Part shown: positions 36,201 through 48,200 of the stretch, piece by piece | Position numbering within the stretch: the stretch's first letter is position 1 | How the letters are laid out: each line of letters starts with the position of its first letter | NCBI RefSeq assembly: GCF_022539315.1 | Contig: NC_066327.1 | Span: forward strand, 17,165,834 to 17,229,833 | Origin: Serinus canaria | Taxonomy: Eukaryota; Chordata; Aves; Passeriformes; Fringillidae | DNA length: 64,000 bases | Reading direction: 5' to 3' | Position numbers and translations under genes: made by a program | Notes under the pieces: model-generated | The model's input: only the letters and a program-made list of their open reading frames with translations | What the model was told of the DNA's origin: nothing | Databases searched by the model: none

Positions 36201-36576
36201 AAACCCGACCCAAGAGTGCTGAAACCTGCCTGCCATATATGTACAGCAAATGCAGATGTTGATGGGAGAACGCAGAAAAGAGGTATAAATCAGAGACGCA
36301 GGGACACAAATGGAAATTCTGCAAGAAACAGGATATTTCTCCAGAATGCCAAGTCTCCTCTGGGCTGGGAAGCACCAGGCAGCTCTCCACTGTACATAAT
36401 TATAGCTAATCACTGTTAGAAAAGTCATGGCCAGAAATATGCTCCTGATCAGCGATCTGTAAGGAGCAGCCCAACACATCTAGAAGGAGCGCAGGATTTT
36501 CCCTCGGGGAGCAGGCTTGGCTTTTTCTACTTAAAACATTTAACAATTGCTCGCAAGCTCCGATCTCGTACTTACT

Positions 36577-36599
36577 TTAAATAATTCAGCTAGGACCAT
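36577..36599 (-). other. Upstream ORF 2 in SPRY4 leader, crossing the splice junction
   Basis: The ATG at 36,599-36,597 runs eight codons to the end of predicted exon 1 and then, after splicing, GAC ACT TAA. The product is MVLAELFKDT. The ORF exists only in the spliced message, because the intron's own sequence would continue it differently. Two short upstream ORFs would be expected to lower or condition SPRY4 translation; that is inference. Confidence 0.45.
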
Positions 36600-36607
36600 C
36601 TCTCCAT
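36590..36607 (-). other. Upstream ORF 1 in SPRY4 leader (MERWS)
   Basis: A five-codon ORF (MERWS, then TAG) lies in the predicted first exon. After splicing to 27,366 it is in the same frame as SPRY4, so its TAG is the in-frame stop that closes off any N-terminal extension from this exon. It overlaps a second upstream ORF whose ATG is at 36,599-36,597. Confidence 0.5.
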
Positions 36608-37240
36608 AGGCGAGTTAATCCCAAATGCGAGGCGGACGAGGGGGCCGGACCTGGGAGAATGCTGGCAGGAGCGGCAGGAGCTGCGGGCAGGGACCTGCGA
36701 GCGCGGCGCTGTCAGCGGCGGCCGCGGCGCTGCACCCGCCTGCCTGCCTGGGAAAATGGCTATTTTATGAATGGGAGGGCAGCGGCCGCAAGTGCGCCTG
36801 CGCTGCCGCCCGACTCTATGAATGGGTGGGCACCGCGGCGGCAGCGCGCATGCTCCGCTGCCTTTTATGAATGGGGGCTGGAGGGGAGCGCGGATGCGGC
36901 TCCCGGGGTTTTTTTTCCCCCTTTTTTTTTTATGAATGAAGGGCAGCGGCAGCTGCGCATGCACCGCGCCCCCCGCCCGGGGCTGGAGGTAACGGCGGGG
37001 GTGGGGGGCACCCGACCGCCGGGGGGGCACCGCCGAGCCCCCTCCTCTGCCGGCCCGATCCCGGGGAGCAGCCGGGAGGGTGCCCCCGGCCCCTCGGGCA
37101 TCCCCGGCCGCCGCCCCGGGCGGCCGCATCCCGCCGGGAGCGGGGCGAGGGGCGGCAGCGCTGTCAGCGCCTCTCGCCGGGAGCCGGGGGGGGACAGGAG
37201 CTCGTTCGGCTGGAGGTTCTGGCGATCCTCGCTTTTGGGA
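36600..37240 (-). promoter_or_regulatory. SPRY4: CpG island promoter of SPRY4
   Basis: This is the most CpG-dense stretch in the window, with many CG dinucleotides, long G and C runs, and NRF1-like and GC-box-like sites. The predicted SPRY4 first exon sits at its left edge. No conventional TATA box is placed with certainty, although several CATAAAA sequences occur on the sense strand. Long ORFs on both strands here come from high GC content and match no protein I know. A divergent transcript to the right is possible but not shown. Confidence 0.75.
36766..36962. promoter_or_regulatory. Four-copy TATGAATG / GCGCATGC promoter module
   Basis: TATGAATG (CATTCATA on the SPRY4 strand) occurs at 36,766, 36,817, 36,866 and 36,931, at spacings of 51, 49 and 65 bp. 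Each copy is followed 22-29 bp later by an NRF1-like element: TGCGCCTGCGC at 36,793, GCGCATGC at 36,846, a degenerate copy near 36,888, and GCGCATGC at 36,955. The flanks (GGGCAGCGGC) are also partly repeated, so this looks like a diverged tandem duplication held within the promoter. Confidence 0.7.
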
Positions 37241-40200
37241 TGTGTGACCACGAGTGAAACGATGGGAACGGTTCCCCGTTAGCGCTCGGCTTCGTTTCCC
37301 GGTGCTGAGAGCTGCGGCTCGCTCCGTTCACCGCAGCATCGTCACACACCCGTGTCCGTCCCCCGTGCCTGGCGCCTGTGGCAGCACCTGGGTGAAAATG
37401 CGAGCACAATCCCCCTCCCCCCCGAGTGATGTATGTGCAACCTGTGGGTTTATTTCATGGCTTTCTCTCCCGAGGAGGAGAGGAGGTGGGGTAGAGCCGC
37501 AGGGTCCCCACACCCACCCAGCGCCGGCAGCTGCTCCCGTTTCATGGACGTGAGGCCATGGATGAGCTGCTCCCAGCTCCGCTGCTCTGCCCGTGTTCAG
37601 CGTTTTGGGGAGCCTCTCCCAGCGCTCCGCAGCCAGGTCCTGGGGCTTCCCACCCATCCTTAGCCCAGCGCGGCTGCTCCGTGTCGGGGGAACCCTGCCC
37701 GAGCTCGGGCTCTGGGTGTCCCTCCGTGCTCCGGTTCCGCTCGGCACAGGCGCAGCCTCCGCTCCAGCTGCCGCGGAAGCGGCCGCAGGTGGGGCCTCGG
37801 GCCGTGCGGTCCCCCAGGGGCCTCGCAGACAGGTTGCTTTCCTGAAAATGCATTAATGATGTATTTTAATATCTGTGAGGAGTCATCTGCAGAGCACAAA
37901 CCAAGGGCCTGCTCATTTCCTGCCGTGTTTATGGCATGTATATTTCAAAGCTCGCACAACACTGAATAAAACCCCGTTGTTTATTTATTTAGTGCTAATA
38001 CGAACAATGTATGTTACCGCAGATACAAAACCAGGGAGATTTCTTTCTCCGGGAAGGATTTCTCCCTCCAAGAGCTGTGCTCTGAAGCTGATCATTTTCT
38101 TAGGTGTGTTTGTCTCCGCGGGCAGAGCACGAGTGGGAGCCGTATTGTGGGTCATGGGCAAACGCAATTTAACAAGGAAAGGACAGAGGGTGGAGACTCC
38201 CATCCCAAGAGAACAGCTTTTTCAGGAGGTTGCATAAAATCTTACTGGCCTTCAAATCTACCAGCTGGGTGCTTTTGAAAATAAATAGAAGGTAGTTGGT
38301 AAAAGTGTTGCTTTGTTACTGGTTGCGTTCTTTGCAGTGAAGTACTGCTGGAAGGAGAGGCAGGCAGAGAAATTCCATGTCTGTGATTTTGGAAATTGGC
38401 AAATAAAGAGATAATGGAAGAAAATGTGATTTATAAAAAAGCTTGTATAGAAGAAAGGATGAAAAAAAACATCGTCGTGCTGTATTTCGTGCTGGAAACC
38501 AGCCCAAAGCTGAGAGACTCAAATTCCTGAGCACAAAAAATCTCCGATCCCATCGTTCTACAACACTGGCACAGCATAAATTCTGCACCTTGGTTTGAGT
38601 GCTGCCAGTGTTCTGTAACGTCGCAGCAGTGGGAGAGTCAAGCGCCTCTGAATTCAAGGCTTTTATCTCTGAATGCCGAGTTCTGTGTTCCGGGGCCGCG
38701 GGCACAATGCCCGGGGGAAGTCCTTTGTTGCAGTGCGCGGAGCATCTCCCTGCGAGCCCCGGCCCCTGCGGAGCTGCTCTGCTCTGCCTGAGCCTGCAAT
38801 CCCACAGCAGCCCCAGGCACTGCCCTGCCAGCCCCTGCCCTCCTGGAACCCCCAGCAATAAAACTGAAAGAGGAAACAGAAATCATTATCCAGGTGTGAA
38901 GGAGTGAGGAGGAAATGGGGTCTGGCTCTGTGGCTCTCGGGAGAGAAAACGGGAATATTGCTGGTAGGGCTGGGGATTGATGAAACCTTTTCAGGCAGAG
39001 AATTATGAGATTGTAAATCTTGGAGCTAATTCACCTCTTCCTTAAGACGTATTGAAAACATGATTTGACTAATTCTCCCCCGTGGACAAAGGTGTTTCTT
39101 GCTAGACCTTAGCCTGGTTGCTATGCTCAGGCACACAGGGCTGTGGGTTTGGAATTGTGTGTGGGTTTGGAATTGTGTGTGGATTCCTCCAAGCTGCTGT
39201 TCCCGTTGCTACCAGCTCTGCTCTGGCTCTGGATCAGGATCAGGATCCAGAAGCTGACCTGGGGGTCACTGAGGCAAAAGCCCAGGGTGAGGGCGGTGGA
39301 TGCTCTGCACTCTGGAGATTCCTGGCTCCTCTGGAGTCCCTCTGCAAACGGGAGGAGCTGGAGATGCCTGTGTGCTGGGCAGGGGGGGGATGGTGTCACC
39401 CCACCTCTGCTGATGCTCTGTCTGCTCCCCAGATCTCCTCATCTGCTGTGAAGAGCAGGTTGTGCCTGTGAGGAGGAGACTCCTTGTCGGGAGGGCTCTG
39501 GGGCTGCTGCAGTGCCAGGGAGCAGCATTGTGTTATCTTTGTGGGATTCTGGAAGCTGAGGCTTTAAGGGAAATACCACTTGTCCCGGGACATGTAAGGA
39601 GTTTATCCACGTTGGCAGTGCTGCTGATACTGAACTCTGCTCTCCTTCCTCGTGCAGGAAATTAACTGCTCGCTCATTTCATGCCCATTTAAACCCTGAA
39701 ATGGCTGCAGATTTTTGGTCGTGATTTCCTCTCTGGGCTGAATTGTGCTTTGCCTCTGAAGTTCTTTAATTTGGTTCTCGTACACGCTGGGAGCAGCCTG
39801 GCAGAGCTGGGTGCGTGTGAGCGCTGGCAGGCAGCGGTGCCGGGCTCCCCTTGGAGCAGCTCGCTCTGGAACGTGGTTCTCCAGCTCTGCTCTGCTGTGT
39901 GGGCTGGCAGAGCTCCAGGCAGGGCGTGTGTGTCTTGGCCCAAAGCTGGCGGTTTAAGGAAATGCATGGTTCCTAATCTGCCATCAGAAAAAAGCAAATA
40001 TGCAGGCAATTTAGGAAAGTGAAAGTGCAACCCCCTGGGGATCGCGGAGCTCGGGCTTCAGAGGCGCTCTGAGCGCAGAGCCGTGTTCTGCCTTAAATCC
40101 TGGGCCACTTGGCATTCTGCTGTCTTTGAGCTGGATCAAAAGCAGATGTGTAGACTTTATCTGCTGAGGTTTTCGTGCTCCTCCAAATCCTTTCTGGCTG

Positions 40201-41786
40201 GCGTCGGAGCCTTACTGTAAGGGGTGAGGAAGGAGCTCCTTCCCTGTCTCAGCTGATCCTGCCTGTGGAATTTGCTGATTTGCTGGCGGTGGGTGCAGGC
40301 TGTGGTGGAGGAGGTGGTTTGTAGCTTTGGCCTGGCCTCTCAGAACCAAAGGATGCCCACATGGGTGGTTTTGCCATCTCTTGGTGATAGCAGGGGAAGA
40401 ACCTTTTCCCTCTCATGATTTACTTCACCATTGCTGTGCATGCTCTAAATATGGAAACTTTAGATTAAATTTTCCTATTAAAAATGAAAACTGAGAATTT
40501 CAGATCTTATCACCTCTTAGAAATAGTTGACAAAACCTGGAATGTTTCTCTTTTCATCCACTGACACAATGTACCCCTTGGATGGAAATGCATTGCTCCA
40601 GAATCCAGCTGGGGCAGCATCCCGTGTTCCTGATTTGTTTGGTGCTTGTGATGCCTCCAGCCACAGGCAGAGTAGGAAGGATGAGTCCTTCTGATACTGG
40701 TGGATTGTGCCAGATATTTGTCATGCATAAGTCAGAGAAATTGTTTGGATGTTGCTATAGGAATTCTCCTCCCCTCGTGCATTGCAACCAGCAGTCACTG
40801 AGCTGCTCTGTCATGGAGACAAGTGAGAGGGGGTTGGTGTGGAATCACAGAGGTGTTGGGAAAACAGTGGGATCATCGTGGGCTCTTGGGCACAGCCTGA
40901 AATGGGGACGAGGTGCCAACCAGAAAGGCACAGAAGAGGTCACAGCCAGCAGCCAGCAGTGCCTGCTCAGCTGTGGAGGTGCTGGGTGCAGAATCTGGGA
41001 GCTGATGGAGCCTGGGGCTCCCTGGGAGACACCACCTCCCAGAGCTTCCCTCTGGATCACAGCCTCTGTGGGAAGTAAGAGAGGAGCCTGGTGTTGTAAC
41101 CAGGAGGGGGTGGATGCATGGCTGGGTGTCACTGGCTGGATTTTGTGTGGGTGGGAGGCAGTGCTGGGCTCACCTGTGCAGGGACACTCAGGAAGCGTTT
41201 CCCAGCTTTATCTGGCTGCCTTGAGGTGCCCTGGCACGCAGCAGGAGCCTCTCCTGGCAGCCAGGCCCCTGGCACGGGCAGCATGTCCCCTTCTGTTATG
41301 AAATCACCTCATAAACTCTGCAATCTGCCCCGGGGCTGACTAAGAATCCTTATCTGTGCTCCCAGTGAAGCTCTCGCAGCTCCTGCGGCACAGATGAAAG
41401 GTCTGGGCTTCCTCCTCCCTTATCAGGCACCTGTTGTTGTATCCAGACATTACTCACATCCTTGGAGTCACATCTTGTTTTGCATAATTCCCACCAACTG
41501 CTTCGTTTCCTTCCTTCCCTTGCAGTTCTGTGGCCTTACCTGCCTGTGGAGCCTTCAGGGTTATTTTGGGTTTAACACAAGCAATGGAAATTTGGGAGCA
41601 GCAGCTTGGGGAAGATGAGGAGATTTTAGTCATGTAGAAAGGATGCTCTTCAGTCTTGAACTGGTGCTGCAGCCACGCTCTGGGGTGGGGAATTCTGTGC
41701 CAATTCCTTATGAGTGGTGTAAAAAATCCTGAAGCAAACCTAAAGAGAAGTTTGTGCAGCAAATCTGGACTCGGAAAAAGGCAAAT
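37241..41786. other. Upstream flank of SPRY4, no gene seen
   Basis: The sequence stays fairly GC-rich to about 37,830 and then becomes ordinary. An 18-bp duplication (GGGTTTGGAATTGTGTGT) lies at 39,143-39,180. I recognise no exon. A divergent non-coding transcript from the SPRY4 CpG island would start here if it exists. Confidence 0.45.
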
Positions 41787-41880
41787 CACAGAATGGTTTG
41801 GGTGGGGAGGAACCTTAAAGTTCATCTTGTTCCACCCCCTGCCATGGCAGGGACACCTTCCACAGTTCTTTTCCAACCTG
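41787..41880 (-). mobile_element. CR1 LINE fragment, antisense
   Basis: TCACAGAATGGTTTGGGTGG, GGAACCTTAAAGTTCATCTT and CCCCTGCCATGGCAGGGACA are the reversed CR1 3' end. Confidence 0.85.
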
Positions 41881-42283
41881 CAGGACTCAGCCACTTGGTT
41901 GTATTTCAGGGAGGGAAATATTTCACCTGTTTTTGATTGACTTGATCATCTCAAGGACCATACATTGTGAATTTGTCCCTGGTTTTTTCTGGATATTTAT
42001 TTACGGTTCTGGTCAATAGTCTCCAGAAACACAATTCTGCCTACAAACTGAATTCCTGGGCTGCATTCCCAGGCATTCCCATGTGACTCGAGCATTTTTA
42101 GCAACTAAGTGAACAAATGCAAACATATTTGCAGGGCAGGGGAGGCGTTGCTCTCCACATTCCCTCGGAGAGCCCGGGAGCCCTCCCCAGGTGCCCTGGA
42201 TGTGACAAGGCAGAGGTCCCTGTGGAGCATCCCTGTCTGGGATGGGAGGCACAGGGACTTTGGCCATCTGCAGCTCCAGGATG

Positions 42284-42310
42284 GGAATGGAATGGAATGG
42301 AATGGAATGG
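42284..42310. repeat. (GGAAT)5 microsatellite
   Basis: Five GGAAT pentamers in tandem, just over 25 bp. Confidence 0.9.
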
Positions 42311-44974
42311 CCCCTCTGTCCCCCGTGCCCTGGCTGGAGGCAGGTGCTGCCCTGGCAGGGCACAGCCCCTTCTCTCTGTCTGCAGCAGCTGGGAATTGTC
42401 TTTCCTCTGGACTTGTGGGCTCAGGAGAGGTGGATATCTGTTTTTTAAATGCCAGGGAAGAAGTGATGCCAGCAGGCAGCTCCTGCTGGCTCAGGGCTCT
42501 CAGCAGCCATCCCTTCACCTGTGAAGGTGAGCAGGAAATGAATTTTCACAGGGAGGAAGTGGTGTTCCCTGGCCAACACAGCAACGTGGAAAAGCCCTGA
42601 CCTTCAAAGTCCTGCTGACCATGCAGCAGTGCTTCACAGGTCTTCTGGTGTCTGTACTGCTGCAGCAGGTCAGGCTGAGCCTGAAAAATCCAGTATTGGC
42701 ATTCTTCTCACTTCTGCAGTCCATGGCCAGAGCTACCAATTACTGACAGCAGCCTGAAGAAATGCTGCAGCCATGCCTGAAACCCTCACTAACACCCAGC
42801 TACTTTTTGGTCAGAAAACACTCAAATCCCTCCCTAAAAAGCCACATAACTTTTCACTGCATAATGTAATTAATGAACAGCAGAGCAAACACTTAAATAC
42901 CAACTGATCTTTTGCAATATCCTGAAGTGACCCAAAGCAGAGAGCAAATCCATCTTTATTTTGGCAGGAATAAGGTCTGTACCTTCCACCTGAGACAGGC
43001 AGGGATACCTGTGAGTAACAGCCCTGCTGTATTAATGGATCAGCATAAAAGCTCAAATCAATTACTGTTTTATTCTTGGTTTTCCTTCTTCTGTAGAACT
43101 GAACTTTCCCCAAAACCAAATTACATCTAAACAATCTCAGAGGTCTCTTCAATTAAATAATCTAGTCAGCTTTCAAACATTTTTTGTGTCCAATTAGTTT
43201 TGATTTGCTGGGGAAGATGTTGGGGCTGTTTCTTTAAAAAGAGCTGAAGTCCTGCAATGCCAGTGGACAAATCCCTGGAGCTGAGGGAGGTTTGATCATC
43301 AAGACACTGCCAGTGTCTTTTTCCTCTTGCTATTCTGGCCTGAAGTTTATGAAACTTGGAGCAAAAAGGCACGTATTTAACCCTGGTGTAGCTGCTGCAG
43401 TAGTTAAAGGTGTTCCTGTGGAGTAATTCCTGCTCTTTCTGAGGTTTAGGTTGAAGGTGCCAGGACTCCACTGAGGGGATGCTGTGGGCTGCAGTGCCAG
43501 GGGCTGTGCTGGTGGGGAACAATTGCCTTGGGGTTTTTGTACTGTAAAATCACTCGGGGTTGTAGCTCTCTGCTGTCTGCCCAGGATGGGGGAGGATTAA
43601 TTAACTGCACATTTTAACCAGAGCTCCTCTGGGCCCTGTGACATTGATCTGGTTTGTGTGGCTCCTGTCTCCAGCCCCACACCATCATTTTGAACTGGCT
43701 TTGGTTTTTGGGGGGATCTGTAACACACATCACGGTGGAAATGCTGAAATCTGGCATTTCATTCATGATTTAGAACTGCTGAAATAAATTGCAAGTGAAA
43801 ATATCCCTCCAAGTTGAAGTCCCTTCAGGGAAGTGCCGTTCCTGGAGGAGCTGGTGCGAGTTTGTTCCAGGCCAAGTTTGGGGTGAATGTTCCAGAGGGT
43901 TGGTGGTGGCTCTGGGGGCCCTGCTGGAGCTGGTGGGGGGCTTGCACCTCACCCCAGCTGCACGTGGACGAGGGGGGTCTGACTGTCCCTGCAAAATCAG
44001 CTCTGGTTTTCCAGCCCTGGGTTTCCATCCCTCGTGTTTACTCCTCCACAGGGTACAGCAGCAGAACAAAATCAACCCAACCCTTCCCTCTTTGAAGTAT
44101 CACTGGGTATTACAGAGTCACATAATTGTATATAATTACCACATTCTAACACTTAAATATTTTCCTGACTAATTTCCTCCTGTCCCTGCTTTGAAAATAC
44201 CCAGATTATATCCATTAAAAATTTACAGACTGGAAAATATGCGATTTGAAAGGAATTTTTTTTTTTTTGCACTTAAACCCCACTTTTCTTTGTGGCCTTA
44301 ACCTGTTGCCTCCGACAGAATTACTGGGGTTTAGTGTTCTGTTGTGGTTTAGTTTTTTTCCTTAAAAGCCCCCCAGCCCACAGCCCCCTCATGCTGTACA
44401 TCAGGATGTTATGACAGCTCTGCTGGGCTCAGTCCAGCAGTCGATGCTCTGTCAAAATACCCATCATTTCCTGTAGTTTTGCCTAATTAATGGTGCAGTA
44501 ATGTGGAAACTTAGAACAGCACCAGAAGGAAAAGTAAATGTTAAATGATTTGCCTTTAATGGATCTCAGAAGCTTTTCTTTTTTGGTTTTTTTTTTTTTT
44601 TCTTTGTTCCTCATGAGCTCTTTTTTGGGCACCTTGCTCCTCTCTGCTGTTCCTGGTTCCCTTCAGAGTTTTCTTCCTTCCTGTGAGTGGGGGATTTATC
44701 AGTGTCAGGGACACTCTCAGCACCTGGGAGGGGATGCATTTCCTCAGCACTGTAATTAGCCCTGGCTGCTGATGAACAGAAGCAGATAGTATTTGAAATT
44801 AATGTGACTCATTCCAGTTAGGTGATAGCACCCCTTTGTTCCTGCCCCTCCTTAGCTTTCTGCTCTTCCAATAGGACCCAGAGAGTTTGGGTAAAGCATC
44901 TCCAGAGCCCTGCTCCTGGCAGGGTGGGGAGGGAAGTGAGGCTGGGTGGGTGCAACAGGTGGAAAGGTGGGCAT
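42311..44974. other. No gene seen
   Basis: Unique sequence with homopolymer T runs near 44,258 and 44,588. No coding evidence. Confidence 0.5.
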
Positions 44975-45245
44975 GGAATGACAGGACAAGGGAATTCCCA
45001 CGACCAGAGGGCAGGGATGGGTGGGATACAGGGAAAAAATCCCTCCCTGTCAGGATGGGCAGGCCCTGGCACAGGGTGCCCAGAGCAGCTGGGGCTGCCC
45101 CTGCATCCCTGGCAGTGCCCAAGGCCAGGCTGGACACTGGAGCTGGGAGCACCTGGGACAGAGGGAGGTGTCCCTGCCATGGCAGGCCTGGGGATGGATG
45201 AGATTTCAGGTCCCTTCCAGCCCAAACCAGTCTGGGATTCTCTTC
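44975..45245 (+). mobile_element. CR1 LINE fragment (3' region)
   Basis: ATGACAGGACAAGGGAATTC, GGCCCTGGCACAGGGTGCCC, CAAGGCCAGGCTGGACACTG and CCCTTCCAGCCCAAACCAGT are in CR1 sense order. It is one of the three longest copies in the window. Confidence 0.88.
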
Positions 45246-48200
45246 CATTTATCCCAAGATGGGCAGAAAGCAAAGCACAGACAAGGAGCAGGACCTCACT
45301 GATAAGGAAAGCTCTGTGCAGCCCAAAGGGTTCCTCACCTGGGCACCTGCAGAGCCACGCTGGGGCCAGGGGAGCCTCCCCAGGCCAGGCTGAAGGGCAC
45401 CAGCTGTGCCAGGAGCTGGGCTGGCTGATCCTGTTCTACGGTGTTTTGGTTCGCTGAAAAATATTTTGTTGTGAGAAACTCCAGATGGATGTGGATGTTC
45501 TCAGGGGTGGAGGGAACAAGTGGAGGGAGAAAGTTAGTCATCGTCCTGGCAGGCAAGAGCCAGCGAGGACAAGCACTGGATGATGCACAGGGCAAAAATA
45601 GCCCAAGTTCCAAATGGAATGGGATGTGACGGCCGAGTTCCTCCGGGGGAAAACACTCCCGAGCCCTTGGGCACGTCTTCGCTGGGTCTTGGTGCAGAGC
45701 AGAGCAGGGGCTTTGCTCATCTGTGGGACAAATGGAAACTGCTTGGGAAATGGAAAACTAGGGAGGAGAAACTGCTGTGAATGACTGGTCCAGAATTTGG
45801 GGAATTTTGAGATTTATGTTTCAGTCCAGTCTATAACCCCAGTTTTTCAGCTCTAAAACAAAGTCTTCTATCCATCTAATGGATGGGAACTTCCCAAGAC
45901 CATCAAGTTATGTCCAGTATCCCTTGAAAGGGTTAATGTTAGAAGGGAAAAGCTATTTGTACTAGTTTTGACCTGCTTATCCTTTGGTTTTGTGAATTTC
46001 TTTTCCTTAAAGCATGTGTTGAAAGAGACTTGAGATTTCACCTCAAAACTTGTCTCAGTTATCAAAGTAATTAGAACCAGAATGAATAAAGTTTGGAAAT
46101 GACCCTGAATTTTCATAATCAAATCAAATCTTGGCCCCCAGAATTGTCAGGAATGTTAAATTCTTATAGCTGGTCTGCAAATGGATATCCCTGTCAGGAG
46201 CTTGGCAGCCAAAGGGGCAGGGAACCCTCAAAATTTTTTGTCCTATCTCAACAAGTTCAGTGATAGAGTAATGGAATTATGTGGATTCGTCCTGCTTGTC
46301 TGACCCTGGGGGTGTTTTAGGCAGGAGGCCCTGGTGCAGCTCAGTGGGCTCTGGGGCTGGAAGCTCCAAAGGGAAAGGTTTTGCTGTCTTCAGAAATTTT
46401 AGGGGGATTTGTAGAGCAGTGGGACAACAGGTTGAATGGACCCCCCACCTCAGTCCACTTTTCCTCTATTCCCCATCCCAGGCACTTTATTGCTCCAGCC
46501 ACATTTTTTTCTTAAAAATATTCCTTGGAGGGTGTCATGTGTCCCTTTTCTGTCCCAGGCTCTCTTATTAAGCCTGAAGTAGCTTTAGCACCTTTGACAA
46601 GTCAGTTTTGCTTTGTCCAGCAGGAAAGCAGTGAGATTATTTAAGGACAGCCCTAAGGAGGGACTGCACACTCTGCCCATGCCGTGGTGTCTCTGTCAGT
46701 GCTGGGGTGCCTTTCCTTGCCCCAGTTCCATTTCTTGGTGCTTTCCAGCAGGAATGGTTTGGTGTCAGAGCTGCAGGATCCCCAAGGTGCCCCTGCTCTG
46801 TTGGATATTTGTCATCGGCGCCTTCCGGACGTGGCTTCTCCCTCTTTGAGGTTTTTGTGCCTCAGGGGCTGGATTGACTGCTCCAGTGGAACAGTGTGTA
46901 TCTCCAGTGGAAGTGTTTTTGTTTTCAAAGGCAAGCAGCACATTGTGGACACATGGAAGTGTGTGGCTTTCAAAAAACCAAGCACTATTTCTGGATGCTT
47001 GAAGAGCCGGCGTCGGCCAGTTTGGGGTATTTTTAGCAGCAGAGACCGTTTGATATGGAGGGATTAAGGTTTGGTGATCTGGAGATTTCAGTTTCAGGGG
47101 TTGTCATTTGTTCCTTGGCCATGGAAAAGCTCTGGGCTGTTAAACTCCTGTCTCTCCAGCCCTGGCATAGCAAGTTAAAGCATCCCTGGAGAAATGAGGA
47201 TCTGATGCCACTCAGACAGGCTCCAGCTTTTGCATGGCAAGCTGACCCTAAGCTTGATCTTAGCCCAAAACAAAGTCCAGTCCTTGTCTTTGGCCCTGTG
47301 AGCTGTGAAAGGGGACTGTTGAGGTTGAAAATCTCTCTAATAAAACGCACTTTCATTAGAATAATGCAATATTATTAAGATAACTAACACTATTCTGACT
47401 TTAAAGAGAATGTGTGCCAGCAGTTTCTTCATCTGCTTCTCTTTGGAGGACAAGCTCACCCTCCTAATTATTGTGTTCCTGTTCTCAGGCATTTGAGTAG
47501 TGAGAGCATGACAATAGCCTGGGATTTAATGTATGCACAGGTTAAATGAATCCATAATTTCCAGGAGAGCCGTGAATGAGTATCAGAGGCTGAGGAGAGG
47601 ATTTTCCTCCGTGCTGCTCACTCTGCTTCAGGAGGAGGTGTTGGTCCTGGGCGAGCTGCTGTGGGCACAGCGCCCTGTGTGACAATGGCATCCCTGTACA
47701 AACAGTGCTGGCTCCTCCACACAAAAAAAAATGCAGCGAGGAATTTTTAGCACGTTGTCATGCAGCACTCTCTGTTTCCTGGCTTCCACAGTCAAGCTGT
47801 GTAATAATATTTATATACAAATGCTGACTGTGATTTTCCACCCCGGAAAAAGGAGATGTCATTTAAAAGTGCCGTGTGTGATGTAAAGCAGAGATTTGAC
47901 TCGCGGCCTTGCACATGGTGTGGGCGTGGATTTTAATTGTTTGAAAAGAGATCATTTCAAAAAATGGAACAGTCTTGCTACAAAGGCACATTCTCCTGGA
48001 GTAAAGGTCATTTTGCTCTTTAGAAGTTGCTTTTGGAAGGGAGCAGAGGGTCCTGCTCTTGCCTTTCCTCGTTCCTACCTTTGGAAACATCCTGGAGAGC
48101 AGAGGTCTCTCACTGTGGGGCTGAGGCAGCTCTCAGACCTGCTCAAGGTGGGATCCAGCTCCAGGAGAGCTGCAGTTGTGGCTGAGTGTGCACTGGCACG

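Larger units (their letters stand above)
27367..36575 (-). other. SPRY4: SPRY4 intron 1
   Basis: This is an intron of about 9.2 kb between predicted donor and acceptor. It holds a short CR1 3' end (about 28,527), a second, weak CR1-like piece (about 32,740), a longer CR1 fragment (33,078-33,285), a T8-G12 homopolymer pair (34,771-34,790) and a cluster of possible ETS/RUNX/TCF/AP-1 sites near 28,220. Much of 31,200-36,500 is AT-rich unique sequence that could be regulatory. I see no coding exon in it. Confidence 0.6.
36576..36760 (-). other. SPRY4: Predicted non-coding first exon of SPRY4 (5' end uncertain)
   Basis: On the minus strand the sequence TTTAAA is followed by GTAAGTAC, a near-perfect splice donor with the GT at 36,575-36,574. 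That puts the last exon base at 36,576. The donor lies at the edge of a CpG island about 9.2 kb upstream of the coding exon, as expected for SPRY4. Joining to the acceptor at 27,366 gives ...TTTAAA|GACACTTAAG. The transcription start cannot be read directly; somewhere in 36,620-36,760 is my inference. An extra leader exon inside the intron cannot be excluded. Confidence 0.6.

Noticed and set aside
36590..36607. Stop-codon readthrough of the MERWS TAG to make an extended SPRY4
   Set aside because: The frame is open after the TAG, but the following bases (CTGA) are only a partial match to known readthrough contexts; no positive evidence.
36590..37282. ORFs of 128-207 codons on both strands of the SPRY4 CpG island
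   Set aside because: GC-rich sequence has few stops; compositions are Pro/Arg/Gly-rich with no family match, and the region is better explained as promoter and leader.
45868..46122. 84-codon minus-strand ORF with a hydrophobic stretch
   Set aside because: Single short ORF in AT-rich DNA with no recognisable family or neighbouring exons.
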